NCBI GenBank assembly: GCA_014860585.1
Contig: JACZJL010000146.1
Span: forward strand, 1-49,495
Source: Bacteroidales bacterium
GTDB taxonomy: Bacteria > Bacteroidota > Bacteroidia > Bacteroidales > 4484-276
Reading direction: 5' to 3'
Length of the DNA stretch: 49,495 bases
Position numbers and translations under genes: made by a program. How positions within the stretch are numbered: the stretch's first letter is position 1; each line of letters begins with the position of its first letter. The notes under the pieces are model-generated. The model saw nothing but the letters and a program-made list of their open reading frames with translations, was not told where the DNA came from and searched no databases. Below are positions 28,623 through 40,066 of this stretch, piece after piece.

Positions 28623-28661
28623 AAAAAAAATCCCGGAGCAATGGTTTCGGGATTTTTTTTT
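28623..28661 (+). terminator. Rho-independent terminator
   Basis: A long stem of A8-TCCCG (28623-28635) with CGGGA-T9 (28648-28661) closes a 12-nt loop and ends in nine T residues, 14 nt after the TPR lipoprotein stop. The flanking A and T runs allow function in both directions. Confidence 0.9.
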
Positions 28662-28923
28662 GGCATCTTCTTCCCAAACTATTTTGTATAGGAGAAGTGT
28701 CTTCAATGCCAGTTCAACCAATTATTTGAAGAATAAAAGCTCAGTTTGAGAAAGTTTAAAGTCAGAATAATCCTTCAAGCATCAAAATACAGTCAGTCTT
28801 GTTGACCCGCTTTGTTTTTGGAACAGAAAACTTTCGCCCAAAAATAAAGAAGCCGTTTTAAAAGTCCTTTCACTCGATTAAAGGTCAAATATTGAGGTTG
28901 CCTCATTATCTGCCTAGTGACAA

Positions 28924-28969
28924 CCAGAAAACCCTTAATGCTGAAAATCATATTCAGGGTGTTTTCTGG
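28924..28969 (-). repeat. Inverted repeat downstream of beta-galactosidase
   Basis: CCAGAAAACCCT (28924-28935) pairs with AGGGTGTTTTCTGG (28956-28969) with a small bulge, and an inner CTGAA/TTCAG pair can extend it. It lies 17 nt past the stop of the minus-strand beta-galactosidase gene but no T-run follows on that strand, so it may protect the mRNA 3' end or be a Rho-type end. A small TGAGG-TTG-CCTCA hairpin follows at 28893-28905. Confidence 0.55.
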
Positions 28970-28986
28970 CAGTAACTGCTTAAGAT

Positions 28987-32820
<3,834 letters not shown>

Positions 32821-32855
32821 TTAAAAAAGAACATTCGATTTTTTGAAACAAGTCA

Positions 32856-32863
32856 CAAATTTA
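32856..32863 (-). promoter_or_regulatory. Promoter -7 element of beta-galactosidase gene (TAAATTTG)
   Basis: TAAATTTGTGAC on the minus strand is a perfect TAnnTTTG match, 47 nt before the ATG at 32808. It lies between this gene and the end of the response regulator gene, showing that the hydrolase has its own promoter. Confidence 0.55.
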
Positions 32864-32899
32864 ATCGGAAATCTTTACAACCCGACAGACTAGAAATTA

Positions 32900-33592
32900 T
32901 TAATCCGGTTTGATGATGAGTCTGTAACCGACATTGTGAATATTTTCAATTTTTACTTCCGGATCTGGCTTAAGATACTTACGAAGTCGCGACACAAAAA
33001 CATCGAGGCTGCGACTGGCAAAATAATGATCATCACCCCAAACCTTCATCAGCAAATCATCACGTTTAAGAATAGTATCATGGTTTTCACAAAAAATTCT
33101 GAGCAGATCAGCTTCGCGAAGGGTTAGCTCCCGTGTTTTATCATCCAAAGTCAGCCGCTGGTTAATGACATCAAAAATGAACCGCCCGATGTTGATCATT
33201 CCTTTTGGTTGTAAAATCCGCTGACCACTGCGTTTAAGAAACACTTCGATTTTGAGTGCAAGTTCTTCAATGCTGAAAGGTTTGGTGATATAATCATCGC
33301 CACCAAGCCGGAGACCGAAAATCTTGTCCTCCTTGGTCGATTTGGCTGTAAGAAAAATTATTGGGATGTCCGAATTGCGCTGTCTGATCTTTGTCGCAAG
33401 TTCGAAACCGTCCATCTTTGGCAACATCACATCGAGAATACAAAGGTCGTAAGTATTCGTTTCAAAGAGTTTAAAGGCTCGTTCCCCATCTTCGCAAAAA
33501 TCGATTTCATAGCCGTGCAATTCAAGGTTGTCGCGGGTTACAAACGATAATGTTGTATCGTCTTCAACATATAAAAGTTTGGCTTTGCTCAT
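32900..33592 (-). CDS. OmpR/PhoB-type response regulator
   Basis: A 230-residue two-component regulator. The receiver domain has the acidic pocket (YVEDDTTLS), the phospho-accepting Asp54 in CILDVMLPKMDG and the conserved Lys in FLTAKSTKED. The C-terminal winged helix (residues about 130-228) carries LTLREADLLRIFCEN and the recognition stretch RSLDVFVSRLRKYL. It begins 2 nt after the stop of the sensor kinase gene, so the pair is translated together. It resembles RprY of Bacteroides by architecture; its target genes are unknown. Confidence 0.92.
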   Translation of the reverse strand: MSKAKLLYVEDDTTLSFVTRDNLELHGYEIDFCEDGERAFKLFETNTYDLCILDVMLPKMDGFELATKIRQRNSDIPIIFLTAKSTKEDKIFGLRLGGDDYITKPFSIEELALKIEVFLKRSGQRILQPKGMINIGRFIFDVINQRLTLDDKTRELTLREADLLRIFCENHDTILKRDDLLMKVWGDDHYFASRSLDVFVSRLRKYLKPDPEVKIENIHNVGYRLIIKPD

Positions 33593-33594
33593 GA

Positions 33595-34860
33595 TTATTT
33601 GATTTCGATGATAAAAATTGACCCTTTCCCGACCTCACTTTCAAGCCGGATGTTCCAGCCATGCGCTTCACAAACTTTTTTTACATAATATAACCCCAAT
33701 CCAAAGCCTTTGACGTTGTGCACATTACCGGTTGGTACGCGAAAAAACTTTTGAAACACCTTCTTCTGGTATTCCTGTCCGATGCCAGGGCCATTATCAC
33801 GCACCTCAATGTTTATACTTCTGTTATTCAGCGTAGTTTTTACAAGGATTTGTGGCTTTTCCAACGAGTATTTGGTGGCGTTATCAAAAAGGTTGTAAAA
33901 GATATTTGTCAGGTGTAAAGGATCGGCTTTTAATCCATTGATACGATGATCAAAATCAGTTTGAATACTCAAGTTTTCGGAATTTCCATTCTGTTTGTGG
34001 TGGTTTTCGACCACTTCAGCAATTAAATCATTCAGGTTCAGCAGTTCCTTTTTCAGTTCAAAACCACCCTTTTCAATACGCGCAATTTGCAGCACTTTCT
34101 CTACAAGTTCATTAAGCCGGCTATTTTCCTGTTTGATGATAGCGCTGTAATTCTTCAGGCGTTGCGGTTGATTCAATATTTCCGGGGAGGAGATCACATC
34201 AGCCGAAATGTTGATGCTTGAAATAGGTGTTTTAAACTCGTGCGTCATGTTATTGATAAAATCCTTTTGCAATTCCGAAAGCCGCTTTTGCTGCAAAATA
34301 ACAAACATGGCGTAACCAAAGAAAATGACTGAAACAAGCAAAATGACTGAAAATATGATCCACAAGGTCATGTCGGCGCCGAGGTAGTTTTTCTTGGAGG
34401 GGAAATTTATTCCGAAATAATACACATAATCACTGTATTTTGGAAGGTTTGTGGTCAGTTTTATCGGTTTGTTGTCTCCTTTCGCCGAAATGTAATCACC
34501 GTAAACCATTTTATCGTCGTGGCAATCGTAAATGGCATACTCATAATCGGCAGTGATACTCAACTTATCAAATTCTGTCTGCAGGTAATATTCGAGGATA
34601 TTGGCATCAATAACGCTATTCAGATTGACAACAAAATAATTGGCAGAGAGCTGGTTAACCGGATTGACGTTCGGAAGAACTGTCTGGTTGTAGGCACTCA
34701 TCCTTTCAGCTACCTGTCTCAACGCAATCTGTACCGTTTGGTTGAATTGTTTTTCTTTGATGCTCCAGGCATTCTGCAACCAATAGGTCTGAACGATGAT
34801 GATCCCAATGATGGCAAAAGTTCCCAAAATAACGATGAACCTGATCTGGTTGCGTTTCAT
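33595..34860 (-). CDS. Sensor histidine kinase
   Basis: A 421-residue membrane kinase. I choose the ATG at 34860 (MKRNQIRFIVILGTF); the frame is open 66 nt further but without a better signal. A first membrane helix (residues 8-28), a periplasmic sensor region of about 130 residues, and a second helix (about 160-185, LWIIFSVILLVSVIFFGYA) precede the HisKA domain with the phospho-accepting His in MTHEFKTPISS. The HATPase domain has N (FYNLFDNATKYS), G1 (DNGPGIG) and G2 (GFGLGLYYVK) boxes. It phosphorylates the response regulator encoded just downstream. The stimulus is unknown. Confidence 0.92.
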   Translation of the reverse strand: MKRNQIRFIVILGTFAIIGIIIVQTYWLQNAWSIKEKQFNQTVQIALRQVAERMSAYNQTVLPNVNPVNQLSANYFVVNLNSVIDANILEYYLQTEFDKLSITADYEYAIYDCHDDKMVYGDYISAKGDNKPIKLTTNLPKYSDYVYYFGINFPSKKNYLGADMTLWIIFSVILLVSVIFFGYAMFVILQQKRLSELQKDFINNMTHEFKTPISSINISADVISSPEILNQPQRLKNYSAIIKQENSRLNELVEKVLQIARIEKGGFELKKELLNLNDLIAEVVENHHKQNGNSENLSIQTDFDHRINGLKADPLHLTNIFYNLFDNATKYSLEKPQILVKTTLNNRSINIEVRDNGPGIGQEYQKKVFQKFFRVPTGNVHNVKGFGLGLYYVKKVCEAHGWNIRLESEVGKGSIFIIEIK

Positions 34861-35046
34861 GTTCTGAAATCTTTTTGGTTTAATAAGTTGAAAATGCAAC
34901 GATAAAAGTAAACGATTTTCTTGCAACCTGCGGTATGTTTACATTTCATTAACAAAGTTTTGAACTTCATTAACATGACAATTGGGAATTTCGGCTCACC
35001 TTTGTCGCGGAATTTTTTTATTTATCAACCTAAAATCTAAATTGAC

Positions 35047-35478
35047 ATGAAGAAATCAATGATTATTATGATGATGATGGTGCTGCCGGTTTTCATAATG
35101 AATGCCCAGGAACCAGCACTATCAAGCAAGAAAAATGATGCAGCAGCCGAAAAAGTAGCAGTGGGGCCAAAAGCTTCCTGGGAAGCCCAAATTGTTGACC
35201 TGGGTGAAGTAACCTTCAGGGTGAGTAAGGATGCCGAGTTCAAACTCACCAATACCGGAAATCAGCCACTGTTGATTACCAGCGCCAAAGCATCTTGTGG
35301 TTGCACAAACCTAAGGTATTCCGAAGAACCGATTTTGCCGGGGAAGACTGCAATTATGGCTGTAACTTTCAATGGCACAGGGAATGGACCATTCCGTAAG
35401 TCAATCACCGTTCAGACCAATGATTCTCAAACTCCTACGGTTTTACAAATCACAGGAACAGTGATCAAAACTGAGTAA
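35047..35478 (+). CDS. DUF1573 domain secreted protein
   Basis: A 143-residue protein with a Met-rich signal peptide (MKKSMIIMMMMVLPVF) and a single immunoglobulin-like DUF1573 domain at about 45-140 (FKLTNTGNQPLLI, ASCGCTN, PGKTAIMAVTFN, ITVQTNDSQTPTVLQITG). The conserved SCGCT cysteines are present. Function of the family is not known; it is widespread in Bacteroidota and probably periplasmic or surface-located. It is divergent from the sensor kinase gene and ends in a terminator. Confidence 0.85.
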   Translation: MKKSMIIMMMMVLPVFIMNAQEPALSSKKNDAAAEKVAVGPKASWEAQIVDLGEVTFRVSKDAEFKLTNTGNQPLLITSAKASCGCTNLRYSEEPILPGKTAIMAVTFNGTGNGPFRKSITVQTNDSQTPTVLQITGTVIKTE

Positions 35479-35503
35479 TTGTGAACCTTTAGATTGCCTG
35501 TAG

Positions 35504-35534
35504 CCCCGATGGTTTATCAACTATCGGGGTTTTT
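35504..35534 (+). terminator. Rho-independent terminator
   Basis: The stem CCCCGATgGTT pairs with AACtATCGGGG around a TATC loop and is followed by five T residues. It lies 25 nt after the DUF1573 stop. Confidence 0.85.
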
Positions 35535-35685
35535 CATTTTTGCTGCATCATCCCTTTTAATAAAAATACTTTCTTAATTAGACACTATTTAACTGTTTGG
35601 TTTATTCGGATGGCTTTTTAATTACTCAGAAACTAAAAGCAAGGTTGGTTGTTTATTCATCAAAATCATATCTATAACCTTACCA

Positions 35686-35985
35686 GTGAAAAATTTTCAT
35701 GTACATCGAAGCCCTGGCAGCAATGGCCATTCAAAACCCGGTTTTCCATTGGTTTTCGACCTGAAAGTGATTGTTGATAATCAACATCCTGAGGAATATT
35801 CGAGAGCACATCTCCGAACACTGTTTTCACAACTTGAAATCCCCAATACCAACTGGCGCTCCCGGCTCAGTGCCGAAGGAAAGTACATCAGTTTTACCAT
35901 TGAGGTATTCGTGAAAACAGATGAGATGATGAAGAAGCTCTATGCAGATTTAAAAACCCTTCCCGGTATTAAGTTGGCGTTATAA
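35686..35985 (+). CDS. DUF493 (YbeD-like) protein
   Basis: A 99-residue cytosolic protein starting with GTG at 35686 (no in-frame ATG near the start). Residues 20-99 match the DUF493/YbeD fold: the strand FPLVFDLKVIVDN, then LSAEGKYISFTIEVFVKTDEMMKKLY is the family's central strand-helix region, read here in pieces, ending LPGIKLAL like YbeD's final strand. E. coli YbeD (87 residues) has an ACT-like fold of unknown role. It stands alone, convergent with the WtpA-type gene. Confidence 0.75.
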   Translation: MKNFHVHRSPGSNGHSKPGFPLVFDLKVIVDNQHPEEYSRAHLRTLFSQLEIPNTNWRSRLSAEGKYISFTIEVFVKTDEMMKKLYADLKTLPGIKLAL

Positions 35986-36126
35986 TGAGGATGGATTGCC
36001 AGTCCGTCGGAGCCACTTTTTTTAAGGCAACCTTACAAATCACTGCCATAAAATTCTTGCGAAAAGATCAATACTTTTTGTCTTGGCGAATGGATTTTCG
36101 AACCCTACCAGCCACTTTTCAAAACA

Positions 36127-37131
36127 TCACTTTAGTAATTGCCCACTACTTTTTGCAAAACGCTGCAATCCCTCAGGCACTTTTTCAAAATAGGGTGTTG
36201 TAGCGGGAATCACTGACGGCTGACCAAGTTGCTCCATGGTTTTCATCCCCTTTTCGCTGTTTAAAAGAAAAACAAGGAATTGCTCGGCCAACTCTTTGTT
36301 TTTGGATTTGTGGGGGATGGTTAGTCCATAGACCATGCTTTTCCCGGTTTCGGTAATTGTACTTCCGGGGGTTGATCCAAGAGTCTCGGTGCTCACCTGG
36401 CTGTACCACTCTTCCAGTTCAGCATTACCCTGACTCAATTCCGGGGGAAGTTGGAGATAAGGTAATTTATGCTGCTGTGCTACACTTCGATACAAAAAAA
36501 TGTAGTCAACATGGTTGCTTTCCAGCAATGCGATCAGATCAGTTTCTTTTGGCCGGATGTTTTGAGAATTTTTATCGAGGAGCAGATCAGCCAGACCCGG
36601 TTGTTGATAAAAAATCTCAGCCAGCTTTGCGGTAAATACCGTTCTCACTCCGCACGGATCGTGATCAGGGTTACTGCGGGCGATGCTCACATCGGGTCTC
36701 AACAGAATTTCCGTCCAGTTTACCTGATTGATTTCTTCAGCATAGCGCGATTTATCGGTGTAAACAATGGCCATTTCGTTGGCAGCAAATTTCAGGTACC
36801 ATGAAGCATGATCTGGGATAAGCATATTTTCGATCACGGTATAATCTGCCGAAAGGTAAATATCGCAGGGAGTTTCGATTTCCATGATCCGCCTTGCCCC
36901 AGCTTTACTCCCCCAGGCTTCGGTTAAAAATCTGACCTCAGGGTGTTCTGCCTGAAAAGCTTCAGTGATTAGTTTTACTGGATAGGTAAGACTGCCGGCA
37001 TGGACAATATGCAGTGTATTTTCGCTGGTGCCTTGCTGATTTGACTGAAAATGACATCCGGACAAAGCAATAAACATTATAACCCATATCGAAACCAAAT
37101 CCGGCCTTCTACCATTGATGGATCTTTTCAT
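36127..37131 (-). CDS. wtpA: Tungstate/molybdate-binding lipoprotein (WtpA-like)
   Basis: A 334-residue extracellular solute-binding protein of the WtpA/ModA type. The lipobox ends in Cys26 (FIALSGC). Family motifs are HAGSLTYPVKLI, SADYTVIENML, FAANEMAIVYTDKS and DPCGVRT, which in WtpA surround the oxyanion site, so tungstate and/or molybdate is the likely ligand. It is the third gene of a minus-strand set: ModE-type regulator, TonB-dependent receptor, then this gene 35 nt later. In known systems WtpA feeds an ABC permease (WtpB) and ATPase (WtpC), but neither is next to it here. Confidence 0.85.
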   Translation of the reverse strand: MKRSINGRRPDLVSIWVIMFIALSGCHFQSNQQGTSENTLHIVHAGSLTYPVKLITEAFQAEHPEVRFLTEAWGSKAGARRIMEIETPCDIYLSADYTVIENMLIPDHASWYLKFAANEMAIVYTDKSRYAEEINQVNWTEILLRPDVSIARSNPDHDPCGVRTVFTAKLAEIFYQQPGLADLLLDKNSQNIRPKETDLIALLESNHVDYIFLYRSVAQQHKLPYLQLPPELSQGNAELEEWYSQVSTETLGSTPGSTITETGKSMVYGLTIPHKSKNKELAEQFLVFLLNSEKGMKTMEQLGQPSVIPATTPYFEKVPEGLQRFAKSSGQLLK

Positions 37132-37147
37132 AAATGCAACTTTTTTG

Positions 37148-37155
37148 CAAAGTTA
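37148..37155 (-). promoter_or_regulatory. Candidate internal promoter of wtpA-like gene (TAACTTTG)
   Basis: TAACTTTGCAAAA on the minus strand is a perfect TAnnTTTG match in the 35-nt gap between the TonB receptor stop and the binding protein, 16 nt before its ATG. It could allow separate transcription of the binding protein. Confidence 0.45.
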
Positions 37156-37166
37156 CGGGTTCCTGG

Positions 37167-39485
37167 TTAAAACGTGTATCTCAGTTCAGCGGTGATCATT
37201 CTTCCCGGAGCAATCATATTTCTTGAATCTACGTAGTCGTCATCCAGTAGGTTATTGACTTTAACCGAAGCAGAAAGCCCTTTGTAAACCGGCCGCCAGA
37301 GTTGCAGATCAATATTGCTGTAAGCTTCAATTTCTTCAGTGTTCACATCATTCAGCCATTGTGCGCCTTTGTAATCATAGGATACAAACAAATTCACATA
37401 CTTGTTTCTCCAGGTGAAGGAGGCATTGAGTATGTCATTTGGCTGGTAAACAAGGGATTTTCCTTCCAGATCATCGTCAATTTCATCATTAAATCTTTCA
37501 TATTCAACAATTTCAGTGTCAATATGGCTATAGGATAAAGATAGATTGATATTCTCGGTAAATTTGAGATTAACTGCCAGTTCAGCGCCCAGAATTTCAA
37601 CTTTTCCAATGTTATCCTTGATGCGGATTGGTCTCATTCGTCCACTCATCATCAATGAGTCGCCAGTAGCAATGTAGGCATGATAATCGGTCCCAATTGA
37701 ATAATAAACAGTAGGGGAAATGGTGATTATTTTTCCGGCGAAAATATCGCCGCCAATTTCAAAATTATCGAGGTACTCAGGTTTTAAATCAGGATTAGCC
37801 AGCTTCATTCCCCCGGAAATCCGCCCGGTACGGCACATGTCATCCAGCACAGGCGGCCTGAATCCACGGCTGTAACCGCCATACACACGGTATTGATTTT
37901 CAATGTGATATTGTAACGAAAGTCGGGGACTGACTGCATTGAATGAAGCATCGTCCAGTTCGCCGGCGAAATCCTGCAAAAATGCCGTTTCGTTTGTCGG
38001 GTCTTCCACGATAAATTCGCCATCGTAGAAACCGGCAAAATCATACCTCAACCCGGCCAATACCCGCCAGGGAGAATCAAACAATCTGATTTCATCCTGC
38101 ACGAAGAACCCTGTCTGAAACATTTTCCCGCGGTTAATCACCTGGTCGGTGGAGGTAATGTAAATGTCGTTACCATCCACAGCGCCGTTTTTGGAATCAA
38201 GTCCAACAGTGAAAGCATGTGATTTACCGGCGTCGAAATTCAACGCAGTAAGTAACCCTAAATCCGTTCTGAATGATTCCACATCGTAACGGGTGATTTT
38301 ATCATTTCTGACGCTCTCCCTGATGTTCTGATAATTCTCCCGCTGGCCGTATAATGTTACATTCAGCTGACTGGTTTCGGAAAAGCTTTTACGGTACATC
38401 AACCTTCCGTTTACATTATCATAGGTATTGTAGCCGCCATCTTCGGCTGCCAGTTCATCATTTTCAAAACCATAACCGGTATAGTCCTGGCCTGTTCCCC
38501 TGTCGCCGGTGTAAAAACCTCCTGCAAGCTCAATAGTCTGATCCGGTTTGATGTTATAACCCAAACGACCATTTACAAGGTATTCATCCAAAAAAGAAGG
38601 AACTGAATATTCATCCACCTCATCTGCAGGTGTGGTGATGTAACCGTCGCTGGTTCGGTACATTCCGTTAACTCCCCAGAAAAGTTTATCCTGCTTCCCT
38701 GAAAGAGCAGCCTGCGTTTGCCATGTGTCGAATGTTCCGTAACTCTGGCTGATATTACCCTGAAGATTCTTCTCCGGAACCGGGGTAATCATGTTAATGA
38801 TACCCCCCATGGCATTTCCGCCATAAATAGACGAACCTGGTCCTTTTATTACTTCAATTCGCTGAATGTCGTTTACACTCAATGAATTCCAGTTTACCGT
38901 ACCTCCGTCGGATTTATTGATCGGGACACCATCCACTAAAACCAGCGTGCGCCCCTGCTCGCTCCCCATTCCACGCAACGAAACAGTGGATGAAGATAAA
39001 AAAGCAGAACTTCGGCTAACCGAAATACCCGGAATAGAACGCAACAACTCATCAGCCGAGAGAGCAGGAATCGAACTAATCTTTTCCCGACTCATTACTT
39101 CAATCCTTGAAGGATAATCCATCGCCGTCTGCCGGCTGCGCGTCGCTGATACGACCACATCTTCCAGTTCTAAAACATCCGGCTCAAGTGCAATTTCGAT
39201 ACTTTCCCCAAAAACACTATCGGTAAAGCTTTCCCGTGTCGTCTTAAAACCCACATAGCTTACAACCAACACAAATAGCTTTTGGTTTTCAAATGGAATC
39301 TCAAAAAAGCCCTCATTGTTGCTCGTTGTTGATGTATTCGTTCCTTCCACCTGAATGGTGGCGCCGCTTAAACCTTCGGATGTTTCCGCATTGATTACTT
39401 TACCGCGAACGATTGTTTGCGCAGATAAACTGCCTGATATCAATCCAAAGGCAATTAACAGTAAATAAAAAAAAATTCTTTTCAT
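37167..39485 (-). CDS. TonB-dependent outer membrane receptor, probably for oxyanions
   Basis: A 772-residue TonB-dependent receptor. A signal peptide (MKRIFFYLLLIAFGLISGSLSA) is followed by a carboxypeptidase-regulatory-like N-terminal domain (residues 25-105), a plug (VVVSATRSRQTAMDYPS, LLRSIPGISV, LVDGVPINKSDGG, IEVIKGPGSSIYGGNAMGGIIN) and a 22-strand type barrel ending AELRYTF. It belongs to the classical BtuB/FepA-like group, not the SusC group (no SusD partner). It lies 69 nt downstream of a ModE-type regulator and 35 nt upstream of a WtpA-type binding protein, so the likely cargo is molybdate or tungstate, perhaps in a chelated form. The cargo is inferred only from context. Confidence 0.85.
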   Translation of the reverse strand: MKRIFFYLLLIAFGLISGSLSAQTIVRGKVINAETSEGLSGATIQVEGTNTSTTSNNEGFFEIPFENQKLFVLVVSYVGFKTTRESFTDSVFGESIEIALEPDVLELEDVVVSATRSRQTAMDYPSRIEVMSREKISSIPALSADELLRSIPGISVSRSSAFLSSSTVSLRGMGSEQGRTLVLVDGVPINKSDGGTVNWNSLSVNDIQRIEVIKGPGSSIYGGNAMGGIINMITPVPEKNLQGNISQSYGTFDTWQTQAALSGKQDKLFWGVNGMYRTSDGYITTPADEVDEYSVPSFLDEYLVNGRLGYNIKPDQTIELAGGFYTGDRGTGQDYTGYGFENDELAAEDGGYNTYDNVNGRLMYRKSFSETSQLNVTLYGQRENYQNIRESVRNDKITRYDVESFRTDLGLLTALNFDAGKSHAFTVGLDSKNGAVDGNDIYITSTDQVINRGKMFQTGFFVQDEIRLFDSPWRVLAGLRYDFAGFYDGEFIVEDPTNETAFLQDFAGELDDASFNAVSPRLSLQYHIENQYRVYGGYSRGFRPPVLDDMCRTGRISGGMKLANPDLKPEYLDNFEIGGDIFAGKIITISPTVYYSIGTDYHAYIATGDSLMMSGRMRPIRIKDNIGKVEILGAELAVNLKFTENINLSLSYSHIDTEIVEYERFNDEIDDDLEGKSLVYQPNDILNASFTWRNKYVNLFVSYDYKGAQWLNDVNTEEIEAYSNIDLQLWRPVYKGLSASVKVNNLLDDDYVDSRNMIAPGRMITAELRYTF

Positions 39486-39525
39486 GTCTTTTTACAAGTA
39501 TTAAATGAATCAATTTTTCGAGTTG

Positions 39526-39533
39526 CAAAAATA
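39526..39533 (-). promoter_or_regulatory. Promoter -7 element of TonB receptor gene (TATTTTTG)
   Basis: TATTTTTGCAAC on the minus strand is a perfect TAnnTTTG match, 40 nt before the receptor ATG and 21 nt past the regulator stop. It suggests the receptor and binding protein can be transcribed apart from the regulator, which might itself bind here. Confidence 0.55.
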
Positions 39534-39554
39534 GCATATCGGTGAATAAAAAAA

Positions 39555-39935
39555 CTATTCCTGTTGAATAATTTTATTTAATTCGTCCTGCAATCCCGAA
39601 AGATGCTGCTGGATTACCGGATCAACCTGATTATAAAGTCGTTCGAAATATTCAACCATCTGAACTCCTTTCCGGGTGAGCACGGTTTGACCACCTGCGG
39701 CGCCGCCACGGCTTTTTTCGATGAGTGGAAATCCCAGTTTTTCTTCGATTTTTTTCAGGTTATCCCATGTCTGGCGATAGGCATATCCCATCTTATCCAC
39801 TGCTGCTTTCAATGAGCCGGTGTCACGGATGGCTTTGAGCAAAATCCATTTGCCTTCGCCCAGAATGCTTACCTGGTCGTTGGACTCGATCCAGAATTTG
39901 TATTTCAGTTGCAAATGTGATTTGTTTTCAGACAT
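39555..39935 (-). CDS. ModE-type winged-helix transcriptional regulator
   Basis: A 126-residue protein consisting of the ModE/LysR-like winged-helix domain only. The core reads ILGEGKWILLKAIRDTGSLKAAVDKMGYAYRQTWDNLKKIE, read in parts, followed by the hallmark wing GGAAGGQTVLTRKG. It ends in a short helical tail; the molybdate-binding MOP domains found at the C-terminus of E. coli ModE (262 residues) are absent, so ligand sensing, if any, must differ. Such short ModE proteins commonly control molybdate/tungstate uptake. It lies directly upstream of the TonB receptor and WtpA-like genes. Confidence 0.85.
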   Translation of the reverse strand: MSENKSHLQLKYKFWIESNDQVSILGEGKWILLKAIRDTGSLKAAVDKMGYAYRQTWDNLKKIEEKLGFPLIEKSRGGAAGGQTVLTRKGVQMVEYFERLYNQVDPVIQQHLSGLQDELNKIIQQE

Positions 39936-40066
39936 ATTTGAGGGTATTAAGATTGCAATAATAATGATTTTTTACAGGCTGAAACTGTCATCACGACAAG
40001 TGGCGATAATTAGCCATTAGCCGTTGAATATGAGAATAAGCCACAACCATTAGGTTTCGGATTCAG

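Larger units (their letters stand above)
28609..28986. other. Intergenic region between convergent genes
   Basis: Apart from the terminator of the TPR gene and the hairpins near 28.89-28.97 kb, this 378-bp stretch between the TPR lipoprotein and beta-galactosidase genes shows no reading frame or RNA gene that I can support. Confidence 0.6.

Noticed and set aside
27970-28677. A 235-codon open frame on the minus strand
   Set aside because: It lies wholly antisense to the well-supported TPR lipoprotein gene and its terminator, has no recognisable domain and looks like a codon-bias shadow.
37167-39485. TonB receptor as a vitamin B12 or siderophore importer
   Set aside because: No cobalamin riboswitch or siderophore genes are visible upstream; context with ModE and WtpA fits oxyanions better, though the cargo is unproven.
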